Shown here: one piece after another, positions 54,818 to 64,000 of the stretch
Layout: the number at the start of each line of letters is the position of its first letter
Numbering within the stretch: position 1 is the stretch's first letter
DNA from: Rhizobium sp. RU36D
Lineage (GTDB): Bacteria; Pseudomonadota; Alphaproteobacteria; Rhizobiales; Rhizobiaceae
DNA length: 64,000 bases
Assembly (NCBI RefSeq): GCF_900176345.1
Contig: NZ_FWXU01000010.1
Coordinates: forward strand, 62,001-126,000
Direction of reading: 5' to 3'
Program-made: the position numbers and the translations under genes
Notes under the pieces: generated by a model
The model's input: the letters and a program-made list of their open reading frames with translations, nothing else
Database searches by the model: none
What the model was told of the DNA's origin: nothing

Positions 54818-56653
54818 ATGAAAAACCTTAAAGTATCAATCCAGCTTGCCATGCTGATCGGTGGATTGATGGCGGCATTCGCCGTGGCCACCTTCTTTGA
54901 AGTCCGCTCTTCCACTGCCACCATCTACCAGCAACGCTACGAACTGCTACGAACGCAGGTGGAAACGGCGATATCGGTCATGAAGGACTTCAACGATCGC
55001 GCCGTCGCCGGCGAATTCTCAGTCGATGAGGCCAAGACGCGGGCCTACGACATGCTCAACAAGCTGCGCTTCGAGCCGGATGGCTATTTCTACGGCTATG
55101 ACTACGACGTCGTCCTGGTCTTTCACCCGACGTCAAAGGATGTGGGCAAGAGTAACAAGGGCAAGCCGGACTCCAATGGCTACGCCTATCGCGACGATCT
55201 TGTCCGTCTCGGACAGGCCGGCGGTGGCTTCGTGGAGTTCCTTGGCCCGAAGCCCGGCAAGGATCCGGAAGACCGGTCCTATCCGAAAGCCTCCTATGGC
55301 AAGGCCTTTGAACCCTGGAAGATCGTCGTGGCGACAGGCCTCTACACCGATGACCTGAAGGCCGAGGTTCGCAGCAGCATCATCAAGACGGTGAGCTGGT
55401 CGGTTGGCATCTTCGTGCTTGCACTGCTGGCAGCCTATGTCGTGGTGCGCAACATCACCAAGCCGCTGCAGGCCATCCACCAGTCGCTTGAAGCCGTCGC
55501 TGACGAAAATGTCGAGATGGACATTCCGCATGTCGACATGAAGAACGAAATCGGCCTGATGGCCAAGGCAACCAAGAGCCTGCAGAACAAGGTGCGCGAA
55601 CGCCACGCGCTGTCCGCCCGCCAGGAAGAGCAGCAGCGCGAACTGGACAACGAGCGGAGCCAGAATGCCGAGGCGCAGCTAGCAGAAGCCCGGCAACAGG
55701 CCAATGTCGTCTCTACCATCGGCATGGCGCTGGAAAAGCTGGCGCATGGCGACCTGACAGTTCGCTGCGCCGATCTCGGCTCCAAATATGCGGGCCTACG
55801 TGACAACTTCAACGAGGCTCTGTCCAGGCTCGAACAGGCCATGACCCGGGTCAGCCTCAAGGGCAATGACATTGCCGTCAGCAAGGAAGAAATCCGCCGC
55901 GCGTCAGGCGATCTGGCGCAGCGCACGGAGCGCCAGGCCGCCAGCCTGGAGGAGACCTCCGCCGCACTGGATCAGTTGACCGTTGCGGTTCGCCAGACGG
56001 CCGATGGCGCCAAGCAGGCGGCCGGCCAGGTCAAGTCGGTCAGCGTCGAAGCACGCGAAAGCGATGTGATCGTTGAGCGCGCCATCTCGGCCATGAGCGG
56101 CATCGAACAGTCCTCCGCGGAAATCTCCAAGATCATCGGAGTCATCGACGAGATCGCCTTCCAGACGAACCTTCTGGCGCTGAATGCCGGCGTCGAGGCG
56201 GCCCGCGCGGGCGAAAGCGGCAAGGGCTTTGCCGTCGTCGCCCAGGAAGTGCGCGAGCTGGCCCAGCGTTCGGCCGCCGCCGCCAAGGAGATCAAGGAGC
56301 AGATCGCCCGGTCCTCCGCGCAGGTCGATCAGGGTGTCCAACTCGTCGGCCAGACCGGGGAAGCGCTGAAGCGCATCTCCGACCAGATCGAAAAGGCCAA
56401 TGACGTGGTCTCCAAGATCGCCCATAGCGCCCAGGAGCAGGACACCACCCTGCGGTCGATCTCGTCGTCCATGAACCAGTTGGACACCGCGACCCAGCAG
56501 AATGCCGCCATGGCCGAGGAAACCACGGCATCCGCGGAAGTGCTGGCCAACGACACCGGCGACCTGCTCGACCTCATCCGCGGCTTCAAGGTCTCGGATG
56601 GACAAGCCGGAGGCTTGGCTGGCATGGCGCAGAAGATGCGCATGGCCGGGTAA
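54818..56653 (+). CDS. Methyl-accepting chemotaxis protein, sCache_2 sensor (tandem copy 2)
   Basis: This is a 611-residue chemoreceptor, paralogous to the preceding gene from start ([18 protein letters not shown]) to end (MAQKMRMAG). The signalling domain is nearly the same, whereas the sCache part ([38 protein letters not shown]) has diverged clearly, so the two likely recognise different small ligands. Each gene has its own terminator and upstream region, so they are independently transcribed. No CheR-tethering pentapeptide is present. Confidence 0.92.
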   Translation: MKNLKVSIQLAMLIGGLMAAFAVATFFEVRSSTATIYQQRYELLRTQVETAISVMKDFNDRAVAGEFSVDEAKTRAYDMLNKLRFEPDGYFYGYDYDVVLVFHPTSKDVGKSNKGKPDSNGYAYRDDLVRLGQAGGGFVEFLGPKPGKDPEDRSYPKASYGKAFEPWKIVVATGLYTDDLKAEVRSSIIKTVSWSVGIFVLALLAAYVVVRNITKPLQAIHQSLEAVADENVEMDIPHVDMKNEIGLMAKATKSLQNKVRERHALSARQEEQQRELDNERSQNAEAQLAEARQQANVVSTIGMALEKLAHGDLTVRCADLGSKYAGLRDNFNEALSRLEQAMTRVSLKGNDIAVSKEEIRRASGDLAQRTERQAASLEETSAALDQLTVAVRQTADGAKQAAGQVKSVSVEARESDVIVERAISAMSGIEQSSAEISKIIGVIDEIAFQTNLLALNAGVEAARAGESGKGFAVVAQEVRELAQRSAAAAKEIKEQIARSSAQVDQGVQLVGQTGEALKRISDQIEKANDVVSKIAHSAQEQDTTLRSISSSMNQLDTATQQNAAMAEETTASAEVLANDTGDLLDLIRGFKVSDGQAGGLAGMAQKMRMAG

Positions 56654-56681
56654 GGCTTCACCCTTCACCAACGGAATATTT

Positions 56682-56710
56682 CAAACGCCGGGTGCAGAGC
56701 CCGGCGTTTG
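56682..56710 (+). terminator. Intrinsic terminator of the second sCache MCP
   Basis: An 11-bp perfect stem (56682-56692 with 56700-56710), followed by ATTTTTG. It lies between the MCP stop and the convergent DUF523 gene. Confidence 0.9.
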
Positions 56711-56726
56711 ATTTTTGGGCGGATCT

Positions 56727-57221
56727 CTATTGGGCGGCTGCGACGACTGCGGCCAGCGCCTCGACCTCCCGGTCCGAATAGACCCGGATTCCAGCGGCTC
56801 GCATCAGGGCCGCGGTCACTCCAGCGCCGGGATGGCGTCTTGAGGAAAAGCTGCCGTCATAGATGAAGCCGGAACCGCAGGACGGGCTGCCATCAATCAG
56901 CAGGGCGAAGCCGCAGTCATGGCCCCGGGCGAAGGCAACAGCCCGCTCGGCGCCGGCGATGAATTCGGCGGTGACATCGCCGCCCGTGATCTCCAGCACG
57001 CGCGCACGGCCGGCCAGCACATCCTCGCCCGTCAGGCCCAGTTCCACCTCTGCCGGCGGACGCGGCGTCGGCAAGCCGCCGGCTTGCTCGGGACAGAAGG
57101 CAATCAATCGATCCTCCGCCATCCATTTGTCGATCGCGGGATGGTGCAACGGCTTGCCCTTGCCGTCATAGCGGACGGGGCGGCCAAGCAGACAGGCACT
57201 GATGAGGATTTTGGCGGGCAT
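56727..57221 (-). CDS. DUF523 family protein
   Basis: This is a 164-residue protein with the conserved Cys motifs of DUF523: ILISACLLGRPVRYDGK at the start, FCPEQAGGLPTPRPPAE, and later DGSPSCGSGFIYDG. The pattern of conserved Cys residues suggests metal or iron-sulfur binding; the function is unknown. The start ATG overlaps the preceding parE-like stop by one base, so translation is likely coupled to the toxin-antitoxin pair. Confidence 0.9.
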   Translation of the reverse strand: MPAKILISACLLGRPVRYDGKGKPLHHPAIDKWMAEDRLIAFCPEQAGGLPTPRPPAEVELGLTGEDVLAGRARVLEITGGDVTAEFIAGAERAVAFARGHDCGFALLIDGSPSCGSGFIYDGSFSSRRHPGAGVTAALMRAAGIRVYSDREVEALAAVVAAAQ

Positions 57222-57523
57222 CAATCGAACCTGAGATGGCGGAGCATGTCACTTTTTTCGTGCAGGATGCGGATGATTTCGACGCCTTTGCCAGCGGCCG
57301 GCTTATAGAAAATCAAGTGATGTCCGACCCGGTAACGCCTGTAGCCGGCCGTGACACCATGCCCACGTTGCGCCATTGACGGATTGTCGGCGAGCAGTTC
57401 AAACGCGTCAAACAAATCGTCAATGTATCTGTCGGCTTGAGCTGAGGACCAATTCTCAAAGGTGTATCGCCAGATCTGTTCAATATCGGCTTCCGCCAGC
57501 GGACTGAGCCGATAGAATTTCAT
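57221..57523 (-). CDS. parE: ParE/RelE-type toxin
   Basis: This is a 100-residue protein with the ParE fold: YRLSPLAEADIEQIWRYTFENWSSAQADRYIDDLFDAFELLADNP, then GYRRYRVGHHLIFYKPAAGKGVEIIRILH at the C-terminus. ParE toxins poison DNA gyrase. It overlaps its antitoxin gene by four bases (ATGA). It precedes DUF523 in the same direction and lies 350 bases from the glyS end. Confidence 0.9.
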   Translation of the reverse strand: MKFYRLSPLAEADIEQIWRYTFENWSSAQADRYIDDLFDAFELLADNPSMAQRGHGVTAGYRRYRVGHHLIFYKPAAGKGVEIIRILHEKSDMLRHLRFD

Positions 57524-57765
57524 CGCCCATATCGCTCGCGCATGAGGGCCTTGAACTCTTCTCGATCGATGTGGCGAGGCTCGCCGCTCTCTTCCCCTTC
57601 CAGCAGCGCCTGGCGAAGGGGCTCATATTTCGCCCGCTCTTCTTCCAAAAGGCGAAGGCTTGCCTCAACGACCTCTTGGGCCGAGGCGAAGCGACCGCTT
57701 TCGATCTCGGCATCGATAATGCTGTTGAAAGGCTCACCCAGGGTAATCTGGAGCGGCTTGTTCAT
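57520..57765 (-). CDS. parD: ParD-type antitoxin
   Basis: This is an 81-residue ribbon-helix-helix protein: LQITLGEPFNSIIDAEIESGRFASAQEVVEASLRLLEEE is the classic ParD DNA-binding part, followed by an acidic C-terminal tail that wraps the toxin. It should repress its own operon and neutralise ParE. The gene lies upstream of parE with a four-base overlap. A GGCACCCC/GGGGTGCC hairpin at about 57833-57859 separates it from the glyS stop. Confidence 0.9.
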   Translation of the reverse strand: MNKPLQITLGEPFNSIIDAEIESGRFASAQEVVEASLRLLEEERAKYEPLRQALLEGEESGEPRHIDREEFKALMRERYGR

Positions 57766-57870
57766 GGGCGATGGCTCCGGTCAATCACGATCGGCACGAT
57801 ATCACAAGGCCCGGGAACCGCCAAATGCATGGCGGCACCCCGCACTGGCTGGGGTGCCGTATTGCCAAGC

Positions 57871-60024
57871 TTACCCCGTAATCTTGGAGAAGTCCGCAAC
57901 CGTTGCCGTCGCCTCGCGAATGGCCTTGAGCAGAGCCAGGCGGTTGGCGCGGATGGCAGCGTCCTCATCATTGACCAGAACGTCCTCGAAGAACTTGTCC
58001 ACCGGACCGCGCAGCTTCGACAGCGCCTGCATGGCCGAGCGGAAGTCTTCGCCGGCAACGGCATCGGCCGCAGCCTTCGTCGCCTCGGTGACGGCGGCAT
58101 AGAGCGCCTTTTCCGCATCCAGCGTCAGCAGTTCCGGCGAAACGCCATCGGCGACGACGGTACCCTTCTTCTCCTCGGCGGCGAGCAATTGGGTGGCGCG
58201 CTTCGTGCCGGCGAGCAGGTTCTTGCCATCCTCGTCCGTGATGAAGGCGGTCAGCGCTTCGGCGCGGCGGGCGACCATCAGCAGGTCATCGGCCTCGGGC
58301 GTCAGCACGGCATCAATGATGTCGTGACGGGCGCCCTGATCGCGCAGATAGACCTTCAGGCGGTCGTGGAAGAAGGAGAGGAGGTCGGGATCCCTGGCCA
58401 CCGATGACAGTCCAATCCGAATGCCCTTCTCCAGAATCATCCGCACCACACCCAGCGCCGCACGCCTTAGCGCATAGGGATCCTTCGAACCGGTCGGCTT
58501 CTCGTCGATGGCCCAGAAGCCGACGAGCGTGTCGAGCTTGTCGGCGAGCGCCACCGTCAGGCCGACCTTGTCCTGCGGCAGGCGGTCGGAGGGGCCGTTC
58601 GGCTTCCAGTGGTCCTCGATAGCGGCGGCGACGGACGCGTCTTCGCCCTGCAGAAGCGCGTAGCGGCGGCCCATCAGGCCCTGCAGTTCGGGGAACTCAC
58701 CGACGGCTTCGGTACGCAGGTCGGCCTTGGCCAGGACCACGGCACGGTCGACCAGAGCGGCATCGGCGCCGATGACAGGCGCCAGTTCTTTCGCCAGCGC
58801 GCGGATGCGGGCGACGCGTTCGCCCTGGCTGCCGAGCTTGGCGTGGAAGGTGACATTGAGCGCATCGAGCTTTGCCATGCGCTGGTCGAGCGGCTTCTTC
58901 AGGTCGAGGCCGAATTTCTGGGCGGAGGCCTCCAGCGTTTCCAGATCCGGCAGGTTGCCCTGGTCGCGGGTCCAGAAATGCTTGGCATCTGACAGGCGGG
59001 CGCGCACCACCTTACCATTGCCATGCATGATCTCCTTGCCGCCATCCTTGGCCTCGATGTTCGAGATCAGGATGAAATGGTTGGAGAGACCGTCAGTGGC
59101 ACCGGCTGGCCGGGTGACGAAGCATTTCTGGTTGGTCTTGATGGTCAGCCTGATGATCTCGGCCGGGATTGCCAGATACTCTTCCTCGAAGGTGCCTAGC
59201 AGCACGTTGGGATACTCGACGAGGCCGGAGACCTCTTCCAGCAGGCCCTCGTCTTCGACAAGTTCCAGCCCGTTGGCGAATGCAAGATTGGCGGCATCCT
59301 GGGCGATGATCTGCTTGCGGCGTTCGGCATCGAGGATGACGCGCGCCTTTTCAAGGCTCATCACGTAATCATCGAAGCGACGCACGGTGATGGCTTCGGG
59401 CGCATGGAAGCGATGGCCGTAGGTGACATTGCCGGCCGTGATGCCGTCGATCTCGAAGGGGATGACCACCGTCTCGTCATGTTCCGACCCGAAGGTGCAG
59501 ACGATGGATTGCAGCGGGCGTACCCAGCGCAGGCTCTCCGAGCCCCGGCCCTCGATCCCGCCATAGCTAGCGCCTTTCGGCATGGAGGCCGCTCCCGAGC
59601 GCATCGATTTCGGCCAGGGGAAGGACCTGATGATGCCCGGCATCACATCCCGGATGATTTCCTCGGCGGCACGACCTGGCTTTTCGATATAGGCGACATA
59701 GAAATCGCCCTTCTTCGGATCGGTCTTGACCGTCGCCTGCTCGATCGAGGTGAGGCCTGCACCGCGCAGGAAGCCGTCGATCGCCTGTTGCGGCGCCGAT
59801 ACGGCCGGCCCCTTCTTTTCCTCGCGGGTATCGGCCGAGCGCGCGGTGAGCCCCCGGATATCGAGCGTCAGCCGGCGCGGCGTCCAATATTCCCGCGCGC
59901 CCTCATAGGTGAGGCCAGCCTCGACCAGCGCATCGGTGACCATCTTCTTGAGATCGCCGGCAGCCTTGCGCTGCATGCGTGCGGGAATTTCCTCGGAGCG
60001 AAGTTCAAGCAGAAGATCAGGCAT
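57871..60024 (-). CDS. glyS: Glycyl-tRNA synthetase beta subunit
   Basis: This is a 717-residue subunit of the alpha2beta2 glycyl-tRNA synthetase, responsible for tRNA recognition. The N-terminus [18 protein letters not shown] is the universal GlyS start. GGAGA lies seven bases before the ATG at 60024, while an ATG at 60030 would be too close to it. The protein is full-length. The alpha subunit gene glyQ is not adjacent: upstream lie a 45-base copy of the glyS 5' end and a higBA pair. parDE lies downstream. Confidence 0.96.
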   Translation of the reverse strand: MPDLLLELRSEEIPARMQRKAAGDLKKMVTDALVEAGLTYEGAREYWTPRRLTLDIRGLTARSADTREEKKGPAVSAPQQAIDGFLRGAGLTSIEQATVKTDPKKGDFYVAYIEKPGRAAEEIIRDVMPGIIRSFPWPKSMRSGAASMPKGASYGGIEGRGSESLRWVRPLQSIVCTFGSEHDETVVIPFEIDGITAGNVTYGHRFHAPEAITVRRFDDYVMSLEKARVILDAERRKQIIAQDAANLAFANGLELVEDEGLLEEVSGLVEYPNVLLGTFEEEYLAIPAEIIRLTIKTNQKCFVTRPAGATDGLSNHFILISNIEAKDGGKEIMHGNGKVVRARLSDAKHFWTRDQGNLPDLETLEASAQKFGLDLKKPLDQRMAKLDALNVTFHAKLGSQGERVARIRALAKELAPVIGADAALVDRAVVLAKADLRTEAVGEFPELQGLMGRRYALLQGEDASVAAAIEDHWKPNGPSDRLPQDKVGLTVALADKLDTLVGFWAIDEKPTGSKDPYALRRAALGVVRMILEKGIRIGLSSVARDPDLLSFFHDRLKVYLRDQGARHDIIDAVLTPEADDLLMVARRAEALTAFITDEDGKNLLAGTKRATQLLAAEEKKGTVVADGVSPELLTLDAEKALYAAVTEATKAAADAVAGEDFRSAMQALSKLRGPVDKFFEDVLVNDEDAAIRANRLALLKAIREATATVADFSKITG

Positions 60025-60145
60025 TGTCATTCTCCGCAGCCCGCATGCTCACTGCTGTTTTGCACGTCCTCGCGCCTGCGGCGCTGCGGGCGCGCGGCGT
60101 GGCAGGAATTTCCTCAGAGCGAAGTTCGAGCAGAAGATCGGGCAT
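60017..60145 (-). pseudogene. Second copy of the glyS 5' end forming a 42-codon leader ORF
   Basis: An ATG at 60145 opens a frame whose first 15 codons (60101-60145) encode exactly [15 protein letters not shown], the GlyS N-terminus at 59980-60024. The two copies differ at five third-codon positions, all synonymous. The frame continues for 27 unrelated codons and stops at 60017-60019, just past the real glyS start, so it overlaps glyS. No good ribosome-binding site is seen. It looks like the remnant of a diverged glyS allele. Confidence 0.6.
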
Positions 60146-60253
60146 GGAGAACTGACTTTTCGCTGGTTGCGTTAGGTTCGGGCGGACTTAGCAAGCCCGG
60201 GACAAAAAGTCATCCATGCTGTGAACGAAAAGGTAGTGTCAATCGACGGGAGG

Positions 60254-60550
60254 CTATGTGCGGGGCATCACCGAAATTGCCTCCAGTTCTTTCGCCTTCG
60301 CGGCCGCGCCGATTTTCAGGTCGTAACTGGTCTGGAGATTCATCCAGAACTGGGGCGACATATCGAAAAAACGGGCGAGTCTGAGCGCCGTGTCCGGGGT
60401 CATTGCGGTCTGTTCTGCCACAAGCCGCTCGATACGCGTGCGCGGAACATTCAGCTTTCTGGCGAGCGTACCTGCACTGAGGTCCAGGGGACCAAGAAAC
60501 TCATCTCTGAGCACTTCGCCTGGATGAACAGGCGGCAACGCAACAACCAT
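60254..60550 (-). CDS. higA: HigA-type antitoxin
   Basis: This is a 98-residue XRE-like helix-turn-helix protein of the HigA/VapI family: PPVHPGEVLRDEFLGPLDLSAGTLARKLNVPRTRIERLVAEQ carries the DNA-binding helices, and the C-terminal part is MSPQFWMNLQTSYDLK. It would neutralise HigB and repress the operon. As in most hig systems the toxin gene lies upstream of it, here with a 21-base gap. Confidence 0.92.
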   Translation of the reverse strand: MVVALPPVHPGEVLRDEFLGPLDLSAGTLARKLNVPRTRIERLVAEQTAMTPDTALRLARFFDMSPQFWMNLQTSYDLKIGAAAKAKELEAISVMPRT

Positions 60551-60571
60551 GTCCTATTCTTCCTTTGCTCT

Positions 60572-60856
60572 TCAGTGGTGGTAATCGACGATTTCGACCC
60601 GTTCGGCACCACCAGCGCTCCAAACGAAACATATTCGCCATTGGTCATTGATCCGGATCGAATGCTGCCCCTCGCGATCACCCTTCAGGGCTTCGAGCCG
60701 GTTTCCCGGCGGTCGCGTCAAGTCAACCAGGGTTATGGCGCTGTCAATCATCGCCAGTTTCACAACCGCCCTCCTGACCAGATCAGCGGGAAAGCCCTTC
60801 GGCGTCTTACCCTGGGCAACGAGTTCGGTTCGGGCATCGACATATGAGCGGATCAT
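60572..60856 (-). CDS. higB: HigB-type toxin
   Basis: This is a 94-residue RelE-superfamily mRNA interferase. The C-terminal half LEALKGDREGQHSIRINDQWRICFVW followed by VEIVDYHH is typical of HigB, with Arg and His residues of the catalytic site. HigB cleaves mRNA at the ribosome. It is first in the operon, followed by higA. It is inserted between glyS and the DUF2207 gene. Confidence 0.92.
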   Translation of the reverse strand: MIRSYVDARTELVAQGKTPKGFPADLVRRAVVKLAMIDSAITLVDLTRPPGNRLEALKGDREGQHSIRINDQWRICFVWSAGGAERVEIVDYHH

Positions 60857-60923
60857 TCCAACCTCATATCGCTAAGGAATGTATCATCTCACGATACAGA
60901 ATTCAATAACGACCCGCTCTCCT

Positions 60924-62852
60924 CTACCAGCCGCCTCCGCCGCCGCCACCGCCGCCACCGCCGGAAAATCCGCCGCCGGAGGAGAAGCCTGATGAGGAAC
61001 TCTTCGGCGGCGGTGGAATGGTGGAGGCGATGGTTGAGGCCATGGAGGAGGAGAAGCCGCCGATGCGATCGCCGAATCCGCCGGAACTATCGCCGTGATA
61101 CCAGGACGGCTGGTAGGCTGCTGCGGCGGCACCGGCGGCGGCCGTGGCGAGCCAGGTTTCGAAGGTGCGGGTCCAGGGCTTTTCCACGCCAAGGGCCACG
61201 GCATAGGGCAAGAGCTTTTCGAAATGCTGCGGCGACATGGTGGGCGCCTCGCGCATGTTCATGCGGTCCTTTTCGGCCAGCGTCATATAGATGCGCAGCC
61301 CTTCGATGCCATCCATCAGCTTGCGGCCGAGCGGGGTCGGCGCGTCCATCAGGAAATAGAACAGCGCGTTGATCAAGACGATGCCGCCCAGGGCCGCGGC
61401 GATCGGCAGGTCTTCCGGCTGCATCTCGGTAAAGACGACGATGAGGATGCCACCCAGCACGGCAATGGCGATGAAGGCCATGAAGGCGAGTGCGACGATC
61501 GCCAGAATGCGCATGATCAGTGACGACCCGCGCTGCAATCCGCGGCCGACCTTGACCGCGAAGCTGCCGAGAAACACCGAAACGAAGGCCATGACGCCGA
61601 AAATCGGAAAGATATCCTCGCCGTAATTGCCGAAGGCAAACAGCGCGAGCAGAACGACGATGCTGAGCGCCACGCCGCCGACGATATAGCCGGCATTGCC
61701 GCGGTAATATTTGCCGCGATGCTCCTTCTCGATCGCCTCGCGAAAGGCCTGGCCGACGCGCTGCACCCGGGTGCCGTTAGCCTTGTCGATGGTGAGGCTG
61801 TCTCCCGACCCGCCGATGGCGGCCAGCAGATTGGCTTGGCCCGAGGGCAGTTTCTCCGCCAGCGCCTTGTCGGTTCGCCGCAGCACGATGGACTGCTTGA
61901 AGTCATCCAGAACGATATAGCCCTTGACCGCGAGATCGAGCGCCGAGGCCGAAAGGGCCGTCCAGCCCTGACCGGAAAAGCCCTTGTTGTCGATATAATT
62001 GACCAAAGCGGGCGAGATACCATCAGGCGGATCCCAGCGCGGCACGATGATGCCGGACGCGGGATCGCGCCCGACATTGCGCCAGGCGGCAAAATAGAAC
62101 AGGAAGACCAGGACCAGCCCGCCCACGCCGATCAGAACGCCGGCATGGTCACGCAGCCACCACCACCGCGTCTGGTCGCTGGAGGGAGCGGCGACCGCGC
62201 CCTTGGGCAGGCCGACCACGATGGTCAGCCCCTCACCCGGGCCTAGGCGCCGCGTGGTTTCGACATACGCGTCGCCCTGGCGCGACGAGATAACAGCGTC
62301 CGACCCCGTGTCACCAAAGGCACCGGTGAAGGCCGCCGTGCGGGTCGCGGAAACGCCTTCGGGCAGCATCACCCTCGCGCTGACCTTGTTGATCGGGAAC
62401 AGCCAGCCATTGCCCGTGACGTTCCAGTACAGTTCGTCGTGATCATCGAAATAGCGGATCTGCCGCGAGGTCGCATAGGTCAGGCGGTAGGTGTGCAGGC
62501 CGGAGGACAACATCACCTCGGCCGAACCGGCATAGATGCGCACGCCGCCGGAAATGCTCTCGGTGTGATATGGCTCCGAGGCGCCATCACGCTCCACCGA
62601 AAGCAGTTCGAAATCGACCTTGACGCGCCGGCCGTCAGCATCCTCGGCATAAAGCGGAAAATCCCGGAAGATGCCGCGCTTGATGTCATTGCCCTCGGCA
62701 TTGACGGTGATGGTTTCCGTCACCAGCAGCGAGGCATCCGGCTTGACCTCGATATCGGCGTGATAGGCGCTGATGACCTCCTCGGCCCCGGCACTGCCGG
62801 CCACGACAAAAGCGAGGAAGACAGCCGTGAAAAGACCGAGGAGAGATTTCAT
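60924..62852 (-). CDS. DUF2207 membrane protein with glycine-rich tail
   Basis: This is a 642-residue protein with a signal peptide ([20 protein letters not shown]), an N-terminal periplasmic DUF2207 domain ([26 protein letters not shown]), a membrane helix near residues 225-245, a cytoplasmic part and further membrane helices near 395-475. The C-terminus ends in Ser/Gly repeats and a run of Gly residues before Trp, encoded by a GCC-rich triplet repeat (60927-60990). Function is unknown (YciQ-like). It follows aroA after five bases and is probably co-transcribed with it. The start is the ATG at 62852. Confidence 0.9.
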   Translation of the reverse strand: MKSLLGLFTAVFLAFVVAGSAGAEEVISAYHADIEVKPDASLLVTETITVNAEGNDIKRGIFRDFPLYAEDADGRRVKVDFELLSVERDGASEPYHTESISGGVRIYAGSAEVMLSSGLHTYRLTYATSRQIRYFDDHDELYWNVTGNGWLFPINKVSARVMLPEGVSATRTAAFTGAFGDTGSDAVISSRQGDAYVETTRRLGPGEGLTIVVGLPKGAVAAPSSDQTRWWWLRDHAGVLIGVGGLVLVFLFYFAAWRNVGRDPASGIIVPRWDPPDGISPALVNYIDNKGFSGQGWTALSASALDLAVKGYIVLDDFKQSIVLRRTDKALAEKLPSGQANLLAAIGGSGDSLTIDKANGTRVQRVGQAFREAIEKEHRGKYYRGNAGYIVGGVALSIVVLLALFAFGNYGEDIFPIFGVMAFVSVFLGSFAVKVGRGLQRGSSLIMRILAIVALAFMAFIAIAVLGGILIVVFTEMQPEDLPIAAALGGIVLINALFYFLMDAPTPLGRKLMDGIEGLRIYMTLAEKDRMNMREAPTMSPQHFEKLLPYAVALGVEKPWTRTFETWLATAAAGAAAAAYQPSWYHGDSSGGFGDRIGGFSSSMASTIASTIPPPPKSSSSGFSSGGGFSGGGGGGGGGGGW

Positions 62853-62857
62853 CCTGA

Positions 62858-64000
62858 CTATCCCTGGGTGAAATTGACGCCGAGCGAGCCGAGTGCATCC
62901 CAATAGGCCGGGTAGGTCTTGCCGACGCAATCCGGGTCGAGAATGGTGATGTCCGCGATCTTCAACCCGGCAAGCGCAAAGCTCATGGCGATGCGGTGAT
63001 CTGCAAACGTGTCGATTTCGGCGGACAGGCTCTGGCAGGCAAGAGCGGGGTCGGCATGGACGATCAGATCATCGCCCTGCTCTTCCGCCAGGCCTTCTCG
63101 GATATTGTTCAAGCCGGTCGACAGCGCCCGGATGCGGTCGCACTCCTTCACCCGGAGATTGGCGATGCCGACGAAGCGCACCGGCCTGTTGTTGAAAGCC
63201 GCCAGCACCGCGATGGTCGGGATCGCATCCTGCATCTGGCTGCCGTCGATCACCTCGGGCATGTCGGGAAAGGCCGCGATGACATCATAGGCCTTGGCAT
63301 CGGGCTGGGTGAAGGCCTTGGCCGGCGTGCCGATATCGATCGTGCCGCCCGTCAACACTTCGGCGCCCCAGAGATAGGTGGCGGCCGAAGCATCCGGTTC
63401 GATATGGAAATCGGCAGCGGTGTAGCCGGTCGGCTCGACGCGCCACGTAGCGGGATCGAGCTGCTCGACCCTGGCGCCAAAGGCGCGCATGGCATCCAGC
63501 GTCAGGTCGACATAGCCGCGGGCACCGATCTCCGTTCCGGTTAGGGCGATGTCGAGGCCGGTTTTCGCCAGCGGCGCCGCCATCAGGAGCGCCGAGACAT
63601 ACTGGCTCGAAAGGCCGGCATCGATCTCGACCCGGCCGCTGCCGAAATGACCCTTGCCATGGATCGTGACCGGCGGGCAACCCGATGGCGCCTCGGCATC
63701 GATGCCGAGCGATTTCAACGCCGCCACCAGCGGGCCGATCGGCCGCTTGCGCATATGCTCGTCGCCATCCACAACGACAGTGCCGTTGATGCTGGCCACG
63801 GCCGCGGTCAGGAAGCGGGTCGCCGTGCCGGCATTGCCGAGGAAAAGCGGCGCCTCCGGCGGCCAGAGCTTGCCGGTGCCGGTGACCACGAAGGTGGTTG
63901 CGTCAGGCTCTTCCACCACCACGCCCATGGCGCGCAAGGCTTCCGCCATGTAGCGGGTGTCATCGCTTTTGAGCGCGCCGGTCAGGCGGCTGGTGCCTTG
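62858..64000 (-). CDS. aroA: 3-phosphoshikimate 1-carboxyvinyltransferase (EPSP synthase), partial
   Basis: This enzyme transfers enolpyruvate from PEP to shikimate-3-phosphate in aromatic amino acid synthesis. The frame is open to the right edge, so the N-terminus is missing. Recognisable parts are [25 protein letters not shown] (substrate contacts), [16 protein letters not shown] (PEP loop), [36 protein letters not shown] and [16 protein letters not shown]. It is not the CP4-like class II form known from Agrobacterium. The residue following the loop Arg is Phe where E. coli has Pro101. It is probably the first gene of an operon with the DUF2207 gene. Confidence 0.95.
   Translation of the reverse strand, partial: QGTSRLTGALKSDDTRYMAEALRAMGVVVEEPDATTFVVTGTGKLWPPEAPLFLGNAGTATRFLTAAVASINGTVVVDGDEHMRKRPIGPLVAALKSLGIDAEAPSGCPPVTIHGKGHFGSGRVEIDAGLSSQYVSALLMAAPLAKTGLDIALTGTEIGARGYVDLTLDAMRAFGARVEQLDPATWRVEPTGYTAADFHIEPDASAATYLWGAEVLTGGTIDIGTPAKAFTQPDAKAYDVIAAFPDMPEVIDGSQMQDAIPTIAVLAAFNNRPVRFVGIANLRVKECDRIRALSTGLNNIREGLAEEQGDDLIVHADPALACQSLSAEIDTFADHRIAMSFALAGLKIADITILDPDCVGKTYPAYWDALGSLGVNFTQG

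Noticed and set aside
1..64000. tRNA, rRNA, CRISPR arrays or prophage
   Set aside because: I found no cloverleaf with a TTCGA-type loop, no regularly spaced direct repeats, and no phage structural or integrase genes. A tRNAscan or CRISPR finder run would be decisive.

Overview
The window is high-GC chromosomal DNA from an alphaproteobacterium of the Rhizobiaceae (Rhizobium/Agrobacterium group). The evidence is the BioMNY biotin transporter, rhizobial-type dxs, tlyA and xseB, DUF6101, DUF1217, BA14K and HPE1-like proteins, five methyl-accepting chemotaxis proteins (MCPs), a PhoX phosphatase behind a Pho-box-like site, and palindromic intergenic repeats of the rhizobial mosaic type. I see no rRNA, tRNA, CRISPR array, complete insertion sequence or prophage. 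Both edges cut genes: a YcaQ-type DNA glycosylase at the left and aroA at the right.

Layout. 1-10.6 kb: ycaQ (partial), bioMNY, a secreted protein, an APH-like kinase, a thioesterase, an HDAC-like deacetylase, xseB, an MntA/HepT toxin-antitoxin pair, a pirin and dxs. 10.6-22.9 kb: a 36-bp-stem hairpin, then a sorbosone-dehydrogenase-like lipoprotein with a DUF2231 membrane protein, three MCPs of different sensor types, DUF4424, and the RNA methyltransferase pair tlyA and an RlmD-like gene. 22.6-29 kb: a small secreted protein, an acyl-CoA dehydrogenase/enoyl-CoA hydratase pair separated by a perfect inverted-repeat element, phoX and DUF6101. 29-39.4 kb: a very large multi-repeat DUF1217 protein, modABC behind a perfect Mo-box, a lipoprotein with an apparent frameshift, a class D beta-lactamase, a ModE-like regulator, an FAD-linked hydroxyacid dehydrogenase and the threonylcarbamoyl-AMP synthase. 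39.5-48.9 kb: a degenerate GGDEF protein, a DUF6656-like protein, BA14K, a CorA/ZntB transporter, ubiA, a PIN toxin pair, MipA/OmpV and tex. 48.9-50.3 kb: a small AT-rich patch with an orphan ribbon-helix-helix protein, two unknown genes and a decayed reading frame. 50.4-64 kb: purD, an HPE1-like protein, a tandem pair of sCache MCPs, DUF523, parDE, glyS, a second copy of the glyS 5' end, higBA, DUF2207 and aroA.

How the genes work together. Several groups form clear operons with ATGA/GTGA overlaps: bioM-bioN, tlyA-rlmD, modB-modC and DUF2231-sorbosone dehydrogenase. Molybdate uptake seems to be controlled by the nearby ModE-like protein acting on the 28-bp Mo-box. PhoX is likely part of the phosphate-starvation response. 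Five MCPs in 64 kb (CHASE3-like, 4-helix-bundle, dCache and two sCache) show a large chemosensory repertoire; the dCache receptor keeps every residue I recall of the amino-acid-binding motif. Four toxin-antitoxin pairs and one orphan antitoxin-like protein are scattered through the window, two of them on either side of glyS.

No single obviously new multi-gene system stands out. The most unusual items are the large DUF1217 repeat protein, the glyS 5'-end duplication that differs only at synonymous sites, the beta-lactamase lying between modABC and the modE-like gene, and the mobile-looking inverted-repeat elements.
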